This document shows positions 46,600-58,499 of a stretch of DNA of 64,000 nt, one piece after another. The DNA lies in NCBI GenBank assembly GCA_036924285.1, contig JAYKYS010000011.1:372001-436000 (forward strand). The letters are read 5' to 3'. Below the pieces are notes generated by a model. That model was given only the letters and a program-made list of their open reading frames with translations, searched no databases and had not been told where the DNA came from. Positions within the stretch are counted from its first letter, which is position 1; every line of letters begins with the position of its first letter. The DNA comes from Asterella californica. Lineage: Eukaryota; Streptophyta; Marchantiopsida; Marchantiales; Aytoniaceae. The translations under genes were made by a program, and so were the position numbers.

Positions 46600-47694
46600 C
46601 GAGGAAGTAAAATTTAGACGGTCAGAGCATACGATAGTCACGCATTCTTGGTGTTTCAATGTCAGTCAAGCGGGGAGGGGCTTGTCACCTAGATGTCACC
46701 ACCATCAGAACATAAGTCAGAAATGTGCACTCAGTGGTTAGACCCGCTTTGCCGATGACAAGAGTTTGAAGCGCACTTGCAGCAAAACAGGACAAACCTT
46801 GCTTGACGATAACGGGCTGACAATGCAACCCTCACAGACTTGCGTCTCCTATCGCCATTGCGACGTCTATGACCGCGGAAGCAAGGTGTTCCTGGCCAAA
46901 ACAAACGGCTCGTGAGCACAAAAGCGCAAGCTTTTGAGTGGAAGTCTGATTTGAATATCAAACTAGCGCTTCGTTGGAAGTTGTCAAACAGACTATGGAA
47001 GACCTAACAAGGAGAAAGTGCCGGAAAAATGATAATTCATAGCTGTCACTGCTTCCTGCGAGAGCTTTAGGATTATGAGGAGGTCGAGGAGAAGAAGGGA
47101 CATTAAAAAGACCTCGCTGCATAAGAATCCTGACACGACCCTGAGTCATTGGGAAACCATGTTTGTCGCATCCTCCCATAATTTTGAATACATATCCGGT
47201 AAATTCCTGCGGGAGTGCATGCAAACCCCAGACGAGGTTAAGATTTCCGGCCCGATGCTTATCTCTGGATGAACTCACGACCTGGGACGTCGGTATCTTA
47301 ATGAAAAGATGGACATAAGTTTCAAACAACTGATCCGATACAGTCCCTTCCAGGCATCTTCATGTGTGATATGGTGAGCAGTAAAATAGTCCTAATGGTT
47401 CCTCGAGAAACAGATAATAATACACCGACGTACCTCGCCAAGGTGGTCTCCGGCAACCTCCTGAGATAAACGCTTGCCGTAGAACGCTCGGCTGTCAGCG
47501 TATCAATGCAGTTATTATCAATTACAGAAGGTGACAGCTCACGGAATACCGCTGAGTGCCTGTAGCCAGAAAAGCTAAACCCAAGAAAGTAAGAATTGCA
47601 AGGCAAGAATAAGATGCAGATACAGCTTCTGGTCGCCATCAATTTCCACTTTCTTTTGACAACCCGTGGTCGGGTTGGCGATGTTGAGCTGCAT
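46600..47694 (-). pseudogene. RPS6: Broken copy of ribosomal protein eS6 gene, introns retained
   Basis: Exon-like pieces keep the eS6 order: 47694-47624 ([23 protein letters not shown]), 47491-47434 (RAFYGKRLSQEVAGDHLGE), 47206-47113 ([32 protein letters not shown]) and from 46891 (GTPCFRGHRRRNGDRRRKSV). The first three junctions have GT and AG sites in phase. Damage includes a five-residue deletion after MTQG (intact eS6 has about five more residues before R-V-R), loss of frame after RRRKSVR near 46,825, and a distant piece (TDIETPRMR near 46,650) in another frame. The C-terminal half is missing. Kept introns show a DNA-level duplicate, not a processed copy. A functional gene presumably lies elsewhere. 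eS6 is a 40S subunit protein. Confidence 0.85.
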
Positions 47695-48468
47695 AGAGCA
47701 AATACAGATCAGGCTCGATCAGTCTACCTAACGTTGGTCAAGACCAGAGTACGAGATCATTTAGTCCAGCAGTTGAGAGAATCCACCCTAAACGTAAACT
47801 CCATCGGCATAGACAGCAACAAAAGGTGGATGGTAAGTCGACAGCGATGTCTGAACTAAGCATACAAAGAGTCGACGAGGAATTTGTTCTTGAAATCATC
47901 CTTTCTCAGATTTGCTATACTGGCATAAGAATACGGGCGTCGATCAACTGCGATGTGATTGAGGATAAACACAAGGGTGAAGGGCTACAGGAACACAATC
48001 TTTGTATATCAATCGTAACTTCTGACGAGGAATATGAAAACCCCAGACTTGCTCCTAATGTTGCTTTTGTTGCTCCTAATAACTCTGCAGCATTGAGACT
48101 TAGGATAAGTGCTTTGCTGGTGGTTTATCGATTGCCGTCATTCAACTTCTTACTCGTTCAGAAAAGTTTGCGGGCGCACACGGCTCCTCCTACATGTGGC
48201 AGAGGACTCCAGACGTGAGTGGACCAAGATGCACAGCTCACACCCCAGGTCAAAGAATCTTCCTCCCGACAGCCGGCTCTTGTGGTCTGCGTAGAAATCC
48301 CAAAAGCTTCGCATGGTTCCCGTGAGACAGCCGTAAAGTAGTTCCCTCTTAAAGAGTAAACTTAACTGCCGCAAAATTTGTCCAAGCTGCAAGCAGTCAA
48401 AATTGCAGTGCTGCTCTAAGATTTCCCGAAACGCTCAACCATCCGAACAATATCTCTATGCCACCACC

Positions 48469-48717
48469 TCATTTCACTTCTACAACCGAAAACCCGTCGG
48501 ATGACCGCAACATCTCCAGCTGCTTCTGGCCCCGCCTAATAAGGTATTCAATCTGCTGGTAGTTCTTCATATCGATGGCTGCATTCCTCCGGAATTCCGC
48601 GTTCACAAACTTCTCTATTTGCTCTCGTGTCTCTGGAGGTTTCACCCGTGCCGCACGAAGCAACGAGCGATGCAAACTGAGAACCTGCTTCTGAAGACCT
48701 GAGAGCCTCCCTTTCAT
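48469..48717 (-). CDS. SDHAF1: Succinate dehydrogenase assembly factor 1 (LYR-family, mitochondrial)
   Basis: This single-exon frame of 82 codons opens MKGRLSGLQKQVLSLHRSLL and contains AEFRRNAAIDMKNYQQIEYL then IRRGQKQLEMLRS. This is the SDHAF1 pattern: an N-terminal L-Y-R-type motif (here L-H-R at residues 15-17), A-E-F-R, and I-E-Y-L-x-R-R-G-x-K/R-Q-L. SDHAF1 helps insert iron-sulfur clusters into the SdhB subunit of complex II in the mitochondrial matrix. The length matches the family (about 75-115 residues) and no cleavable presequence is evident, as usual for LYR proteins. The methionine at 48,717 is the natural start. The histidine in place of tyrosine in the LYR motif is a mild oddity. 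Confidence 0.88.
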   Translation of the reverse strand: MKGRLSGLQKQVLSLHRSLLRAARVKPPETREQIEKFVNAEFRRNAAIDMKNYQQIEYLIRRGQKQLEMLRSSDGFSVVEVK

Positions 48718-51399
48718 CTCTGACCCAGTGTATCAATCTCAGAGAATCCGACGTAAGGTGCCGAACCGGTGGCTCCTCGATGCACGCCGTCAGCCCCTGC
48801 AATTTTCAGCTTCTACTAAATCGGGATCCGATCACGTGATGGGGCCTCGTGCAATGAACAAGAATATGCTTGGTGCTGACGATGTGCTTGAAGCTTGAAA
48901 TCCTATCCGCTTACTAAACCGTAGGCCCGCATCCAGAACCCTATTTTCTGGAATATTCAACCTGGTCCTCTGGAGACTGCCACATACGAGGGAAACTTCC
49001 GGATCTAAACTACGAAGGAAGAACAGAGTCAACAGACAATCCCGCTGCGCGAGCGACAAAATCCCGTGCTGTACTTTCCAGGAGCTCCGGCCGCAACGAA
49101 GATAAAGACAAAAGTTTTACTGAGCGCTGGACGTCGCGACTCGCGATGCTCCAGCAGATAAGAAGAAGCTGACGAACCTCGAGTGACAACAACCAAGTCC
49201 TGTCAGTCGCACGTGTGCTTGGACATCGAGAGCAATAAGCTTACGGCTCTAAGGATAGCAAACTCCTGACGCCTTTGAGTCGAATAATTTCCAGAGTCTG
49301 TGTGTCATGGCACCTCCTTCTCCGTCACCCTAGAACTGTCCTGAAATTTTTCTGCATCAGTCCACTTTCCTCTGCATCAGTTCCTTAGCCCGATTGAACT
49401 CACAACATGCTTCTACGATGACATCACTCCCTGAAAATGTGCAAACTGTTCCAGACTTCTTTCCTTCCTGAATCGTAACTCGAGAATGCGAATCGCTTTG
49501 CTGGTTCCAACTCCCCACATTGGACGAACGAAACAAACGCGACACAATGAATAGCCAACAGATGGAAAGACCCCATCAAGCCTTACACGTGAAAGAAGAC
49601 CCGAAGGGCGAAGCAACTAACACCCCGAAGGGAAGAACACCGGGTCTAAACCCTGCTATGTTATCAGTAGCTCTAAGGTCGTCTATTGTCCTTATAATAT
49701 CAGAAACAGATAAGTCAGTGGTCTCCAAGAGACTGCTCCTGCTAAAGCTCTCTGCAGAATAACGGAAACTCCCTTTCTAAAACATAATACAAAAAAAAAA
49801 AAAATATGATATCTCTCACGCTTCTCATGATATGTTTTAGCACAATCTCGAAGAAAAATGTAGAACTCCGAAGCTGTCGATCCGTATATCTCCAAGGCTA
49901 AGAAGATGAAGCGATGTCTCACCTGCATACTCCTATACTTAGTCACCTTCGCTGCTGCCGCCACGCTTGCAGTCCATCTTGGGAGATGGATGATCACCTG
50001 TGCCGTTACTGAGTCTCGTGTTGGATCCGTGACAACCACATCTGTCACTGAGATCTAATCCTCCCTCATCATGTATAGGTCAGCTCTCACTGATCCTCCT
50101 GTCTGACGGACGTACCAACGTTCTTTCCACGTCATGTAACCGCTCTCCCGTGTTAAGGTGAACATGACATCTTTGATGACATCATTGGTGGTTGTCCGCT
50201 CTCCACCGTGTGGACAACGAGCAAGGTGTCGATCCGAGGTGTCGAGCAAGACCTCGCACTCGTATGTGGACAGTGTTGAAGCAATAGGCTGGACTAAGTC
50301 TAGACAGAACCTCTAACGTTGTAGAGAAGATAGTCGATGCGAGTCGAAACGCTCTAATGTAAGGTCTAGTATCTCGTGAGATGGAAGAATCAAGTAAGAG
50401 CGCATGGAGAACCTGTTGGAAGTGGTGTCTCGTCAAAGAGGACTGTAGACTGTGAGATCTATCGAAAGCTAGGATATCTAATCGAGGGTGTGCCTCACGT
50501 GCCTCAAGAGTCAAACTATCTCTTGCCTCACGGAGACACAACTGTAGAGGGGTGAAAATCATCCTCCACCTCTGTCACGTAGCTCTCTAGAATATGTCTA
50601 TCTCGCACGAGGAAACGACAAGAGAGCCAAGGTGTTGAGAGGGCTCAACTATCCAAAAAGGCTGCCGAAGCAGTTTCCTCCATGGATAATAAGCCCACCC
50701 CGTCACATGATACCGACAAAGATGTTTGCCTAGGTGCGAGAGGTCCTGCCACACAGTCAAAGGTCCCCGATCCTAATGATATCACCAAACACCTCCATGA
50801 TCCTCCTATCAAACTATCTAAGGTGCGAGATGAAGATAAGAGATGGAGGTACTGTGCGGAGTAAGTAACTCGGACGACGTGCAATGGAAGAAGAAAGGAT
50901 GCCAAAAGCAACATGTGGATCCTCTAACATAAAGAGATCTTCGATATGCAAAACGTCCTCCGTCAAGACAACATCTAAGAATCGAGAGACGAAGTCCTGA
51001 CCATCGGTACTCCGAGAATGCATAAACCATCTCTAGGTGTAACAAATCCCTCCGAGAGATGAAAGTCCGACGGTATACCTATGGAAGACCAAGTCTTGCA
51101 TTTTGACACCTTCACTCTCAGTCCTACCAAGGTCAATTGAAAGACGAGGTAATCAAAGACAACACAGATTTGGTCCGTCAGATCTACGATAGGCGTATCA
51201 TCAGCTAGAGATGAAAAAACACAACCTGGAGTAGTCAAGGCGGTGGCCAAGAGAGCTCTATAGTGAGCTAAGGCAAAGAGGGGTCCACCCAAAGGGTCTC
51301 ATTAACAAGTACATGCAGTGGATCTGATGACTGTAACCTCCTCTATCGAAAGACCGTCTAGGAAAACATGAGGTTCCTTGTTGTGGAGATGTAGTGTGT

Positions 51400-53275
51400 T
51401 GAACAGAGACAAGAAAGAGAAACACAAACACGAAAACGAACGTCGCAATATATACCAACTCTCAACGTATATACACTGCCGGTTCTTTCTCCCTAAGAAC
51501 ACAAAACTAATAAACAAACCAGAGCGGTATGTAATTTGCTATAAAACCCCTTAAACGAGTCCTTGAATCTCAACCTAGACCCAAAACTATCGAAGCGTAG
51601 CTCAAAGCAAGATAAACATCCCTTTGCTAACAAAAAGAACTGTCTCAGTATCACACGATTCAAACCAAAGCCAAACAACTTTCATGTACAAGCTCTTAGC
51701 TAAAGCTAGCTACCACAAGCTGTACATAACCAACTAGAACTCCAACGAACTCAAAAAGGTGAAAACCATAACGAAAGAGTCGAAAAAATCTATTTGAGAA
51801 CTTTCTCTTTTTGCCAAACGGTCTTAAGATGTCAATAAGGTCTTCTTACCTGACTCCGTTGGTCCAGAAAACCTTCAAATTCGACTCCCAACAGCCGAGA
51901 TATCTCTGATTTTTTATCGCAGTTGATTGAACCTTCCAAAACTCCTTCTTGCGGCTCGTCTGATCTGATATCCGTCTTCTCTAGTAGGTAGATCTAGCTA
52001 CACTGAACCCAATGGGACTCCAAACAAGCCGTTTGGAGTTCCCTTCGCAAAACCACGCAAGAAATTTGATCGCAAGATGCAAAAAAACTGACATAAATCA
52101 GCTTCCTGCGGCTCAAACTTGCTTACCACACCAATCCAACAATCCAATCCACGCACGGTCTTCTCCTGTGCGTAGATGAAGACTCCTTGATCGCATAGGC
52201 ACCAAGAATGAATAGCTTGGCTCACCGATCTCGAAGAACAACCCAATCTCAAGTTGCATATGACAAAAAATTGACGTAAACGTTTTCTTGCGAGCCAATT
52301 TCACCCAGAACTCCCAGATCGTCTGATGAAACTTTGTAACGTCTTCAATTTCCTAAAAAAGTCGACGTTTTGATCCCGATGGATCCAAAGATAGCAAGTT
52401 TGGACTCCGAAACGTTCCGAACGGTCCAACTCTCCTTCACAAGTCACTGAAGCTCCCCAAATCCTCTCCCTACGTCTTAATTTTTCCCAGTACACACTCT
52501 GATCCACCTCTTCACGAACCGTCTTAACCAACGCGTAGCCTGCACAGATCTGAACCCAATGACACTTTGTGCGAATGCATTGGACTTCTTAATTCTCCAA
52601 ACCGTTTATCGACAAGTCGCAAGTACAAGCTAACCCTTTAAGCTGCCTCCTTACGTTAGACGATGTACGTACAAGAATTCTCATATAATGATGAAGCAAG
52701 CCCCTTGCATTCGTAGTATAGCGCTTGGAGCTGCAAATACCCAGTCAACAAAAGTAACTAGGGCCTAGCTTGATTTTCTCTTCTTTCGAGTCTCGTAACT
52801 TCTCCACTAGGCGTCCAAATGAAGTAGACGAAGTGCCCATGGGAAGTTGACAACGAGCTCTACCCATTGATGTAATGAAAATGAAGATCTGAAGTTGTGC
52901 AAAAAGCTTGTAAGTTGGGACCTAGCTTGTTTTTCTCATCTTTCGAGTCTCATAACTTCTCCACTAGGCATCCAAATGCAATAGACGAAATGTCCATAGA
53001 AAGCTGACTATGAGCTCTACCCATTGATGCGATGAAAGTGAAGATCTGAAGTTGTGCAAAAAGTCCGTAAGCTAGAGCTTAGCTTGTTTTTCCCATCTTT
53101 CGAGTCTCGTAACTTCTCCACTACGCATCCAAATGAAATAGACGAAGTGCCTATGGAAAGCTGACTATGAGCTCTACTCATTGATGCGATGAAAGTGAAG
53201 ATCTGAAGTTGTGCAAAAAGTCTCTCTTTTAGTCTCATGAGTGTCTTTAGAGTGATAATGATAAGCATCGAAATT
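51400..53275. repeat. Insert of about 1.9 kb splitting the LINE between RT motifs A and C, LTR-like
   Basis: LINE homology stops at about 53,280 and resumes by about 51,400-51,310. The intervening sequence lacks coding potential. It has C/T-rich, ACTCC-ending composition like the LTR at 4-5.6 kb (for example TTGACGTAAAC with GCAAAAA) and contains a tandem array. A solo LTR is likely but no terminal motif or target duplication was confirmed. Confidence 0.45.
52764..53225. repeat. Three tandem units of about 157 bp
   Basis: Units start CCTAGCTTG or CTTAGCTTG at 52,764, 52,921 and 53,077. Each contains TTTCGAGTCTCGTAACTTCT, CCACTAGGC, GAGCTCTACCCATTGATG and GATCTGAAGTTGTGCAAAAA with a few substitutions. 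Confidence 0.9.
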
Positions 53276-53699
53276 TGATTTTCAAGTAGGAGCCGGTCCA
53301 AGACACGACACCATGTTGGTAATAAAGAGGGGTGGAAGAACCATAGAATGAACGCACGAAAGAAACGAGACTCGCCAGAGATCCATCACCATCCATGAGT
53401 TCCTTAAAGATGGAAGCGCGAGAAATACTATTAAAAGTATTTTCCACGTCCACTTGTAAGACGACCCAATCATGATGGATGTCCAAGAGAGTCCTAATGC
53501 CGAAGGACACAAACTCATAACCTCCAAGCATCGCAACTCCAAACTGATGTGGACAAAGATGATCCTGAAAGTATCTCGAAGCTGAAGAACAATGATACGA
53601 CTAATAAGTCGTTAGAGAATCTCGTCAATGGTTATTGGTCGAATCCTTCCACCATCCTTCGTCATGACCAAAAGTCTAGTTGTCCCTAGTACCGGAGCT

Positions 53700-56600
53700 A
53701 GTGAATGAGGAATATGTCCCTCTCTCTCTTTTGCTCTTTTTATCTTTATCTCTTTTATGAGTACACAAGCTATACTTACTAGTACGCAGAACTATGATTG
53801 TGTTGATGACAATAATGTATGTCAAAATCAATCATTGACTCCAAGCATACAGAGACGATTGGTAAATGTAAGAAATAAAATGTGCGGTTACAGAACAGTT
53901 ATTGGCTGTTATAGATGACAAGGTGATTTACATCAAGATGTCATAGATCTCATTCCATTCCTTTCTTGAGCGTTTATATACACTATACTCTTTGATCACA
54001 TGCACGTAAGTAAATTGAACTTTCACTTATGCTAATGTTGTTCGCTCTCGTCTTTAGAAAAATGAAAAAGACAGGAACAAGTAACGAGAATGGTCACCAA
54101 AATTAGAAGCATTGTCTCTTGACACCAACTGTAGATCACAACAGATCTAAGAATCTACAGCCAAAATGTGGACTTTTGGTCTCCTACTCTGAGATAAATC
54201 ATGCTTCATGCATGCATTAGTCTTCACGTTTTACAATTCTGTTTGGTTAGTAAGTTCAAACAGTTTTCGTTGTTAACTTGTTTGATTAAATATTCATATT
54301 CATATTCAAGGTTGCTTGTAATAGATCATTCAAGATTTAACATGCTTCATTGAAGATGGAAAGCTTATCATCGTCATGCACTCGATAAAACTGAAGAGGA
54401 AACAAGACATCTTCCTAGCTTTGACCAAGGTCATGGCAGAGAAAACAAGAAACACAAACGGAATAACGACAATTGTAAACTACCATTTACTCATCATCAA
54501 GGAGCTCTGCAGTAGGTTCAGCTAGACATAGTAGCAGCATGGAAATCGAAAAAAAATACTTGTTAATTTGCCAAATCCAGTCAATGAGATTATTTGACTG
54601 AGTAAGCATAACATAGAGTTTAAAACAAAATACTACAATTAACAGATCTAGAATACATATACAAATCTTTTATTCATGCATGTGTTTGGATGATCATGAA
54701 GACAGTCCATTCTGTCTCTTCCCAGCAAACTATAACTTGTGAAACCATTTTCATTCATGTAAGAAGTTCTGTATACGCTTAATGAACTTTGAAATGGATG
54801 CAAACTTCCTTCAAATTTTTTCTGCCGTGTAGAGATTGGATAACTCTCTCTATATTTCACATGGAGAGATAAAACTAAATTGATGTCTACTAGCTCTAGA
54901 CAGGCTGTAATGATCATATCAAAATCGCTGATGTGACATCTTGCTTTTGAATTAGTTTCTATCGAAACACAAAATAGACCACTGCTATCATATCATTGAC
55001 GTTCTATTTCCAATGATGTGGTACGCTAAATGATGAACTAGTGAATTTTAATTTATATAGTGCGGATATTAATGCAATTTTGACATGCAAGAGAATAATG
55101 CATTTGATCATTTCATATGTATCTTTTCTTGTCTTTTGTGTGTTCATTTAATATTGGATTCTCGACAGACTATTCTTTTTGCAGAGTGCAAAAACAGAGT
55201 GCAGATATACTGAGACTCTACACCTTCAAGTGCACTTGCACTTGAAGGTGATAATGCCAGTGCAAACAAAGTCACAAGCTCAAATGCATACTCTAGCATG
55301 CACTCTAGTTTTGTCCAAATGCAATAGTTGGTTCTCAAGAGCACACTTGAGACAGTGCATTGTGGCCATCTACGCCAATGTACTTCATGAACCTTATGTA
55401 TTTCACTTAACAAAGAGAATCCACGAGTTCATTCCCGATATTTCTTCTTGTGGATGCATATACATACATTCACGATTGCTTCGGGTTCAAATAATTTTCT
55501 CACGAAACTCACTATATTTTCTTTTTTCAATTTACAGAGAAATGGAAAATAAAAATAATGAATTTTGTGAATTAGTCATGACAACATAAAGTTATTATAC
55601 AGTACTGTATATTGCATATGCACTCATAAGCAAAAATTGATTGACTTCACCGGTAGTACATTTGTCAGAATTGATCTCACCTTTCTTAACTTTGGGTTAT
55701 TTGACTACAGATTTGATTGACTATAGCAAGTTTTGTATGTCAAATGCTACATCATCAAAATGCGAGAAGTGCATGTTAACCTTCAACTATATACCTACAC
55801 GCATAGTTTAATTTAAATCATTTTTATAATAGATTATCAATCTAGATTATTTCATATTTGACTTAGTGCAGTATCTTTACAACCTGCTAAACTTGTTATT
55901 GCCAATCAGAGGTGCCGTAAATTAACGCAAAGTGAAAAACTCGAGTCAAACCCGAAAAAAGTATTAAGGTTGGGGTCAAGTAATTTTCTGCAATCATAAG
56001 TGTTTGCAGGAGCTCCGTAAAATACAAAATTTATCTCTTCAGTTTCTTACGCTTCAATTTGCTGATTCAAAGCCAAATATACATCCTCTACGAACTTTGG
56101 GAACTTTTGCTCGTGTATGATTATCCAAAAAATATATAAATAAAAAATAAAAAATATATACTAAAGAAATATAAAAATTAAAAAATTTCATAAAAATTAT
56201 TTTTTACCCCATGTCTGGAAACACGGAGAGAGCCGGAGAAAACCCATAAGTGGTGAGTCTGCTCTCGTGCTTAGAAGATACAAGAGCGGACAGTTGTATT
56301 CAGGATTACATTAAAATAATGAGGCGTTTAATTTAATATTTAACCTTTTTTGCCGAAAGGATTAAGTATTAAATTAAATAATTATATTCCCCCCCTCTTC
56401 CGAACTTGGAAGAAGGTGAATATACATTCCAAACTACTATTTATTTTACTAAACATACTGGATATCAATGAACTTTTGCGTAACAATAACTTACCAGAGA
56501 TTAAAAGTGTTGCATTCCGAAGACATTATTTGGATAATTTCGCAGTCCGCCAAAATTTAGATGTTAACCAAAAAGTAAATTTCTTTTCCTTAATTTATTT

Positions 56601-57290
56601 GTAAGCCTCTTTCACTATGGTGCTTGCTGCTGCCCTTGCACCCTATAAGACCGCCCCGGCTACGTAGTGGCGTATAAATGATAATGTTTTAGTTTTATTT
56701 ACATGTTAGAGATACCTGATTGGTACGTTAGTTTGTCTACGAGTTAGGGAAAACCTCGTTGGTATATTTCTATACTCACCAAAGTAAAATGTTTATTTCC
56801 TTCCAGGTCAGAATGTAAAGTTTCATATCAATGCCAATGGCTCTACAAAATATAGCAAAAAAAAGAAAAAAGAAAAACCAATTAAACAAGAGTAGAATTA
56901 ACATGCATGGATGGGTCATGGCACATGATGACACGTCATGGGATTTAGTTGCTGAAACTTCATGAAACTGGCGTTAGGACTACAGCGCGCTCATTTGAGT
57001 CTCTAACGATATTCCTGGCCCCCGCTCTGTCTATTGCATATTCGGATTAGCCGTCCGACCGAAGCCTCACTGCCCCAGCAGCAATAGCAACGACAAGATG
57101 AAGGTGTCATAATCTCAAATGTTTTTTGCTGGGGAAATTGACTGGTTTTGTTTCTTTGTCGAATCTTCTTGCGTTTGGATCACCTTGTTACACACTGAGG
57201 TGAAATGTGGTGTAATGTACGAGCTTGGCGTGGCTACCAGTTCGAATGGTTCTTAACTCAGCCGATGACTAATGTCGAATCTTTTCGTCA
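53700..57290. other. AT-rich intergenic sequence, no gene seen
   Basis: Frames of up to 136 codons (55,179-55,589) show no domain. Low-complexity A/T runs occur near 56,130-56,200. The stretch at 56,776-56,900 is a diverged copy of about 16,045-16,145. Confidence 0.5.
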
Positions 57291-57291
57291 C

Positions 57292-58497
57292 TCACTGCGA
57301 CAACTGAACACTGGCAAGAAGAAATGGAGCGACACCCTTGGCATCGTTGGTCGCAACATCCTCGCTAATGTAGTACTCGTAAGTGCCGTTGCGGTATGGA
57401 TCGCCCCCGAGACCCCCTACGACAACAGTCTTGGTCAGATTGATGCCACCATCCGGCTTGTTCTCGACGAACTGCTTCTTGATACCGTCAAACGCGACTC
57501 GGGCAGCCCTGGAATAGTGGGGTTGCAAGTAGCCCTTGTCTACACCTTTGGCTAGAGCATAGGCGAAAGACGAACTCGCTGAGGACTCCAGATAGTTTCC
57601 TGCACGGCCACCCTGATCGACCACCTGCCACCAGACACCACTTTCTTCATCTTGAACATCAACCAGTGCTTTAGCGAGGCGCCTGAGGATCTGAATCAAC
57701 TCGTTCCGTCGAGGATGATGGACAGGGAAGAAGTCCAAGGTGTCAACAAGCGACATGGCGTACCAGCCGATCGCTCGGCCCCAGAAACTGGGCGATGTTC
57801 CCGTCACGTTGTTCGCCCAAGCCTGCTGCTTGGATTCATCCCAGCCGTGGTACAGAAGCCCGGTCTTGGGATCGCGGGCATGCTTCTCCATCCAGATGTG
57901 CTGCAGGGCAATGTCTTCGAAATCGTCGTGCTTGTCGAACATGCTGGCGTACTGCGCTCTGAAGGGCTCGGCCATGAAGAGCCCGTCCAGCCACATCTGG
58001 CACGGGTAGACGAGCTTGTGCCAGTAGCCACCCTCATGGGTCCTGGGCTGAGCTTTCAGTTGCTCTTGTAGTAGGTCTGCGGCGGTTTTATACTTTTGCA
58101 GTCCTGTCTGTTTGTACAGAAAGAGTAAGCTGCGTCCGGATCCAATGTTATCGAGGTTGTAATCCTCCTTCTTGAATGTCGGGATCGACCCATTCCCCGC
58201 CACAAACGCGTCGGTCCTGTTGATGATGAAGTCCAAGTACTTGTTGATTTTCGTCTTTCTCCACACTCTGGAGATTCCATACAGCAAAACTCCTCGCTCG
58301 TAGTTCCACTTCTCCTGCCCCGGACCAGTCGAGTTCCAGACATCCAACGAGGTGTCGGCCATTCGGATGTATATGGGCTTGCAATGCTTCCACCCAGTGG
58401 ACGACTCCTCCAAAAGCTCTGCCATCGCCAGTTGCGACAATGGCATCCATAACACGGCGCACAACAAGCCGAGTATCAGAGACCCCTTCATTCTCAT
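57292..58497 (-). CDS. GH105 unsaturated rhamnogalacturonyl hydrolase, secreted, intronless
   Basis: A complete 401-residue frame opens MRMKGSLILGLLCAVLWMPL, a signal peptide probably cut after LAMA (residue 26). The mature part shows the GH88/GH105 alpha/alpha barrel: WNYERGVLLYGI, NIGSGRSLLFLY, YPCQMWLDGLFMAEPF (Asp171 aligns with the catalytic Asp of YteR by family knowledge), LLYHGWDES, WGRAIGWYAMSLVDTL (239 onwards), ESSASSSFAYALAKGV and YEYYISED. Such enzymes hydrate and release the unsaturated galacturonyl end left by pectin lyases acting on rhamnogalacturonan I, so a cell-wall or apoplastic role is likely. There are several N-glycosylation sequons. The gene has no intron and higher GC than its AT-rich flanks, in contrast to the 12-exon RAD17. 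Length agrees with fungal and bacterial relatives (about 360-420). The start could also be the second Met (58,491). Confidence 0.92.
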   Translation of the reverse strand: MRMKGSLILGLLCAVLWMPLSQLAMAELLEESSTGWKHCKPIYIRMADTSLDVWNSTGPGQEKWNYERGVLLYGISRVWRKTKINKYLDFIINRTDAFVAGNGSIPTFKKEDYNLDNIGSGRSLLFLYKQTGLQKYKTAADLLQEQLKAQPRTHEGGYWHKLVYPCQMWLDGLFMAEPFRAQYASMFDKHDDFEDIALQHIWMEKHARDPKTGLLYHGWDESKQQAWANNVTGTSPSFWGRAIGWYAMSLVDTLDFFPVHHPRRNELIQILRRLAKALVDVQDEESGVWWQVVDQGGRAGNYLESSASSSFAYALAKGVDKGYLQPHYSRAARVAFDGIKKQFVENKPDGGINLTKTVVVGGLGGDPYRNGTYEYYISEDVATNDAKGVAPFLLASVQLSQ

Positions 58498-58499
58498 TT

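Larger units (their letters stand above)
49526..53700 (-). mobile_element. LINE (non-LTR retrotransposon), decayed and split by an insert
   Basis: Reading leftwards: an RT start (MTKDGGRIRPITIDEIL near 53,650), RT motif A (WVVLQVDVENTFNSISR near 53,440), an interruption, then RT motifs from about 51,310 (DPLGGPLFALAHYR), motif C (SLADDTPIV near 51,200), thumb (GLCILGVPM), GPLAPRQTSLSVSCDGVGLL (near 50,720) and a C-terminal domain with CPHGGERTTTNDVIKDVMFT (near 50,220) and VTDVVVTDPTRDSV (near 50,030). The 3' end at 49,526 is shared with two other copies. Several frameshifts and stops make it inactive. Confidence 0.8.

Noticed and set aside
57205..58071. Plus-strand frames opposite the GH105 gene
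   Set aside because: They are antisense shadows of a GC-rich coding sequence with no domains.
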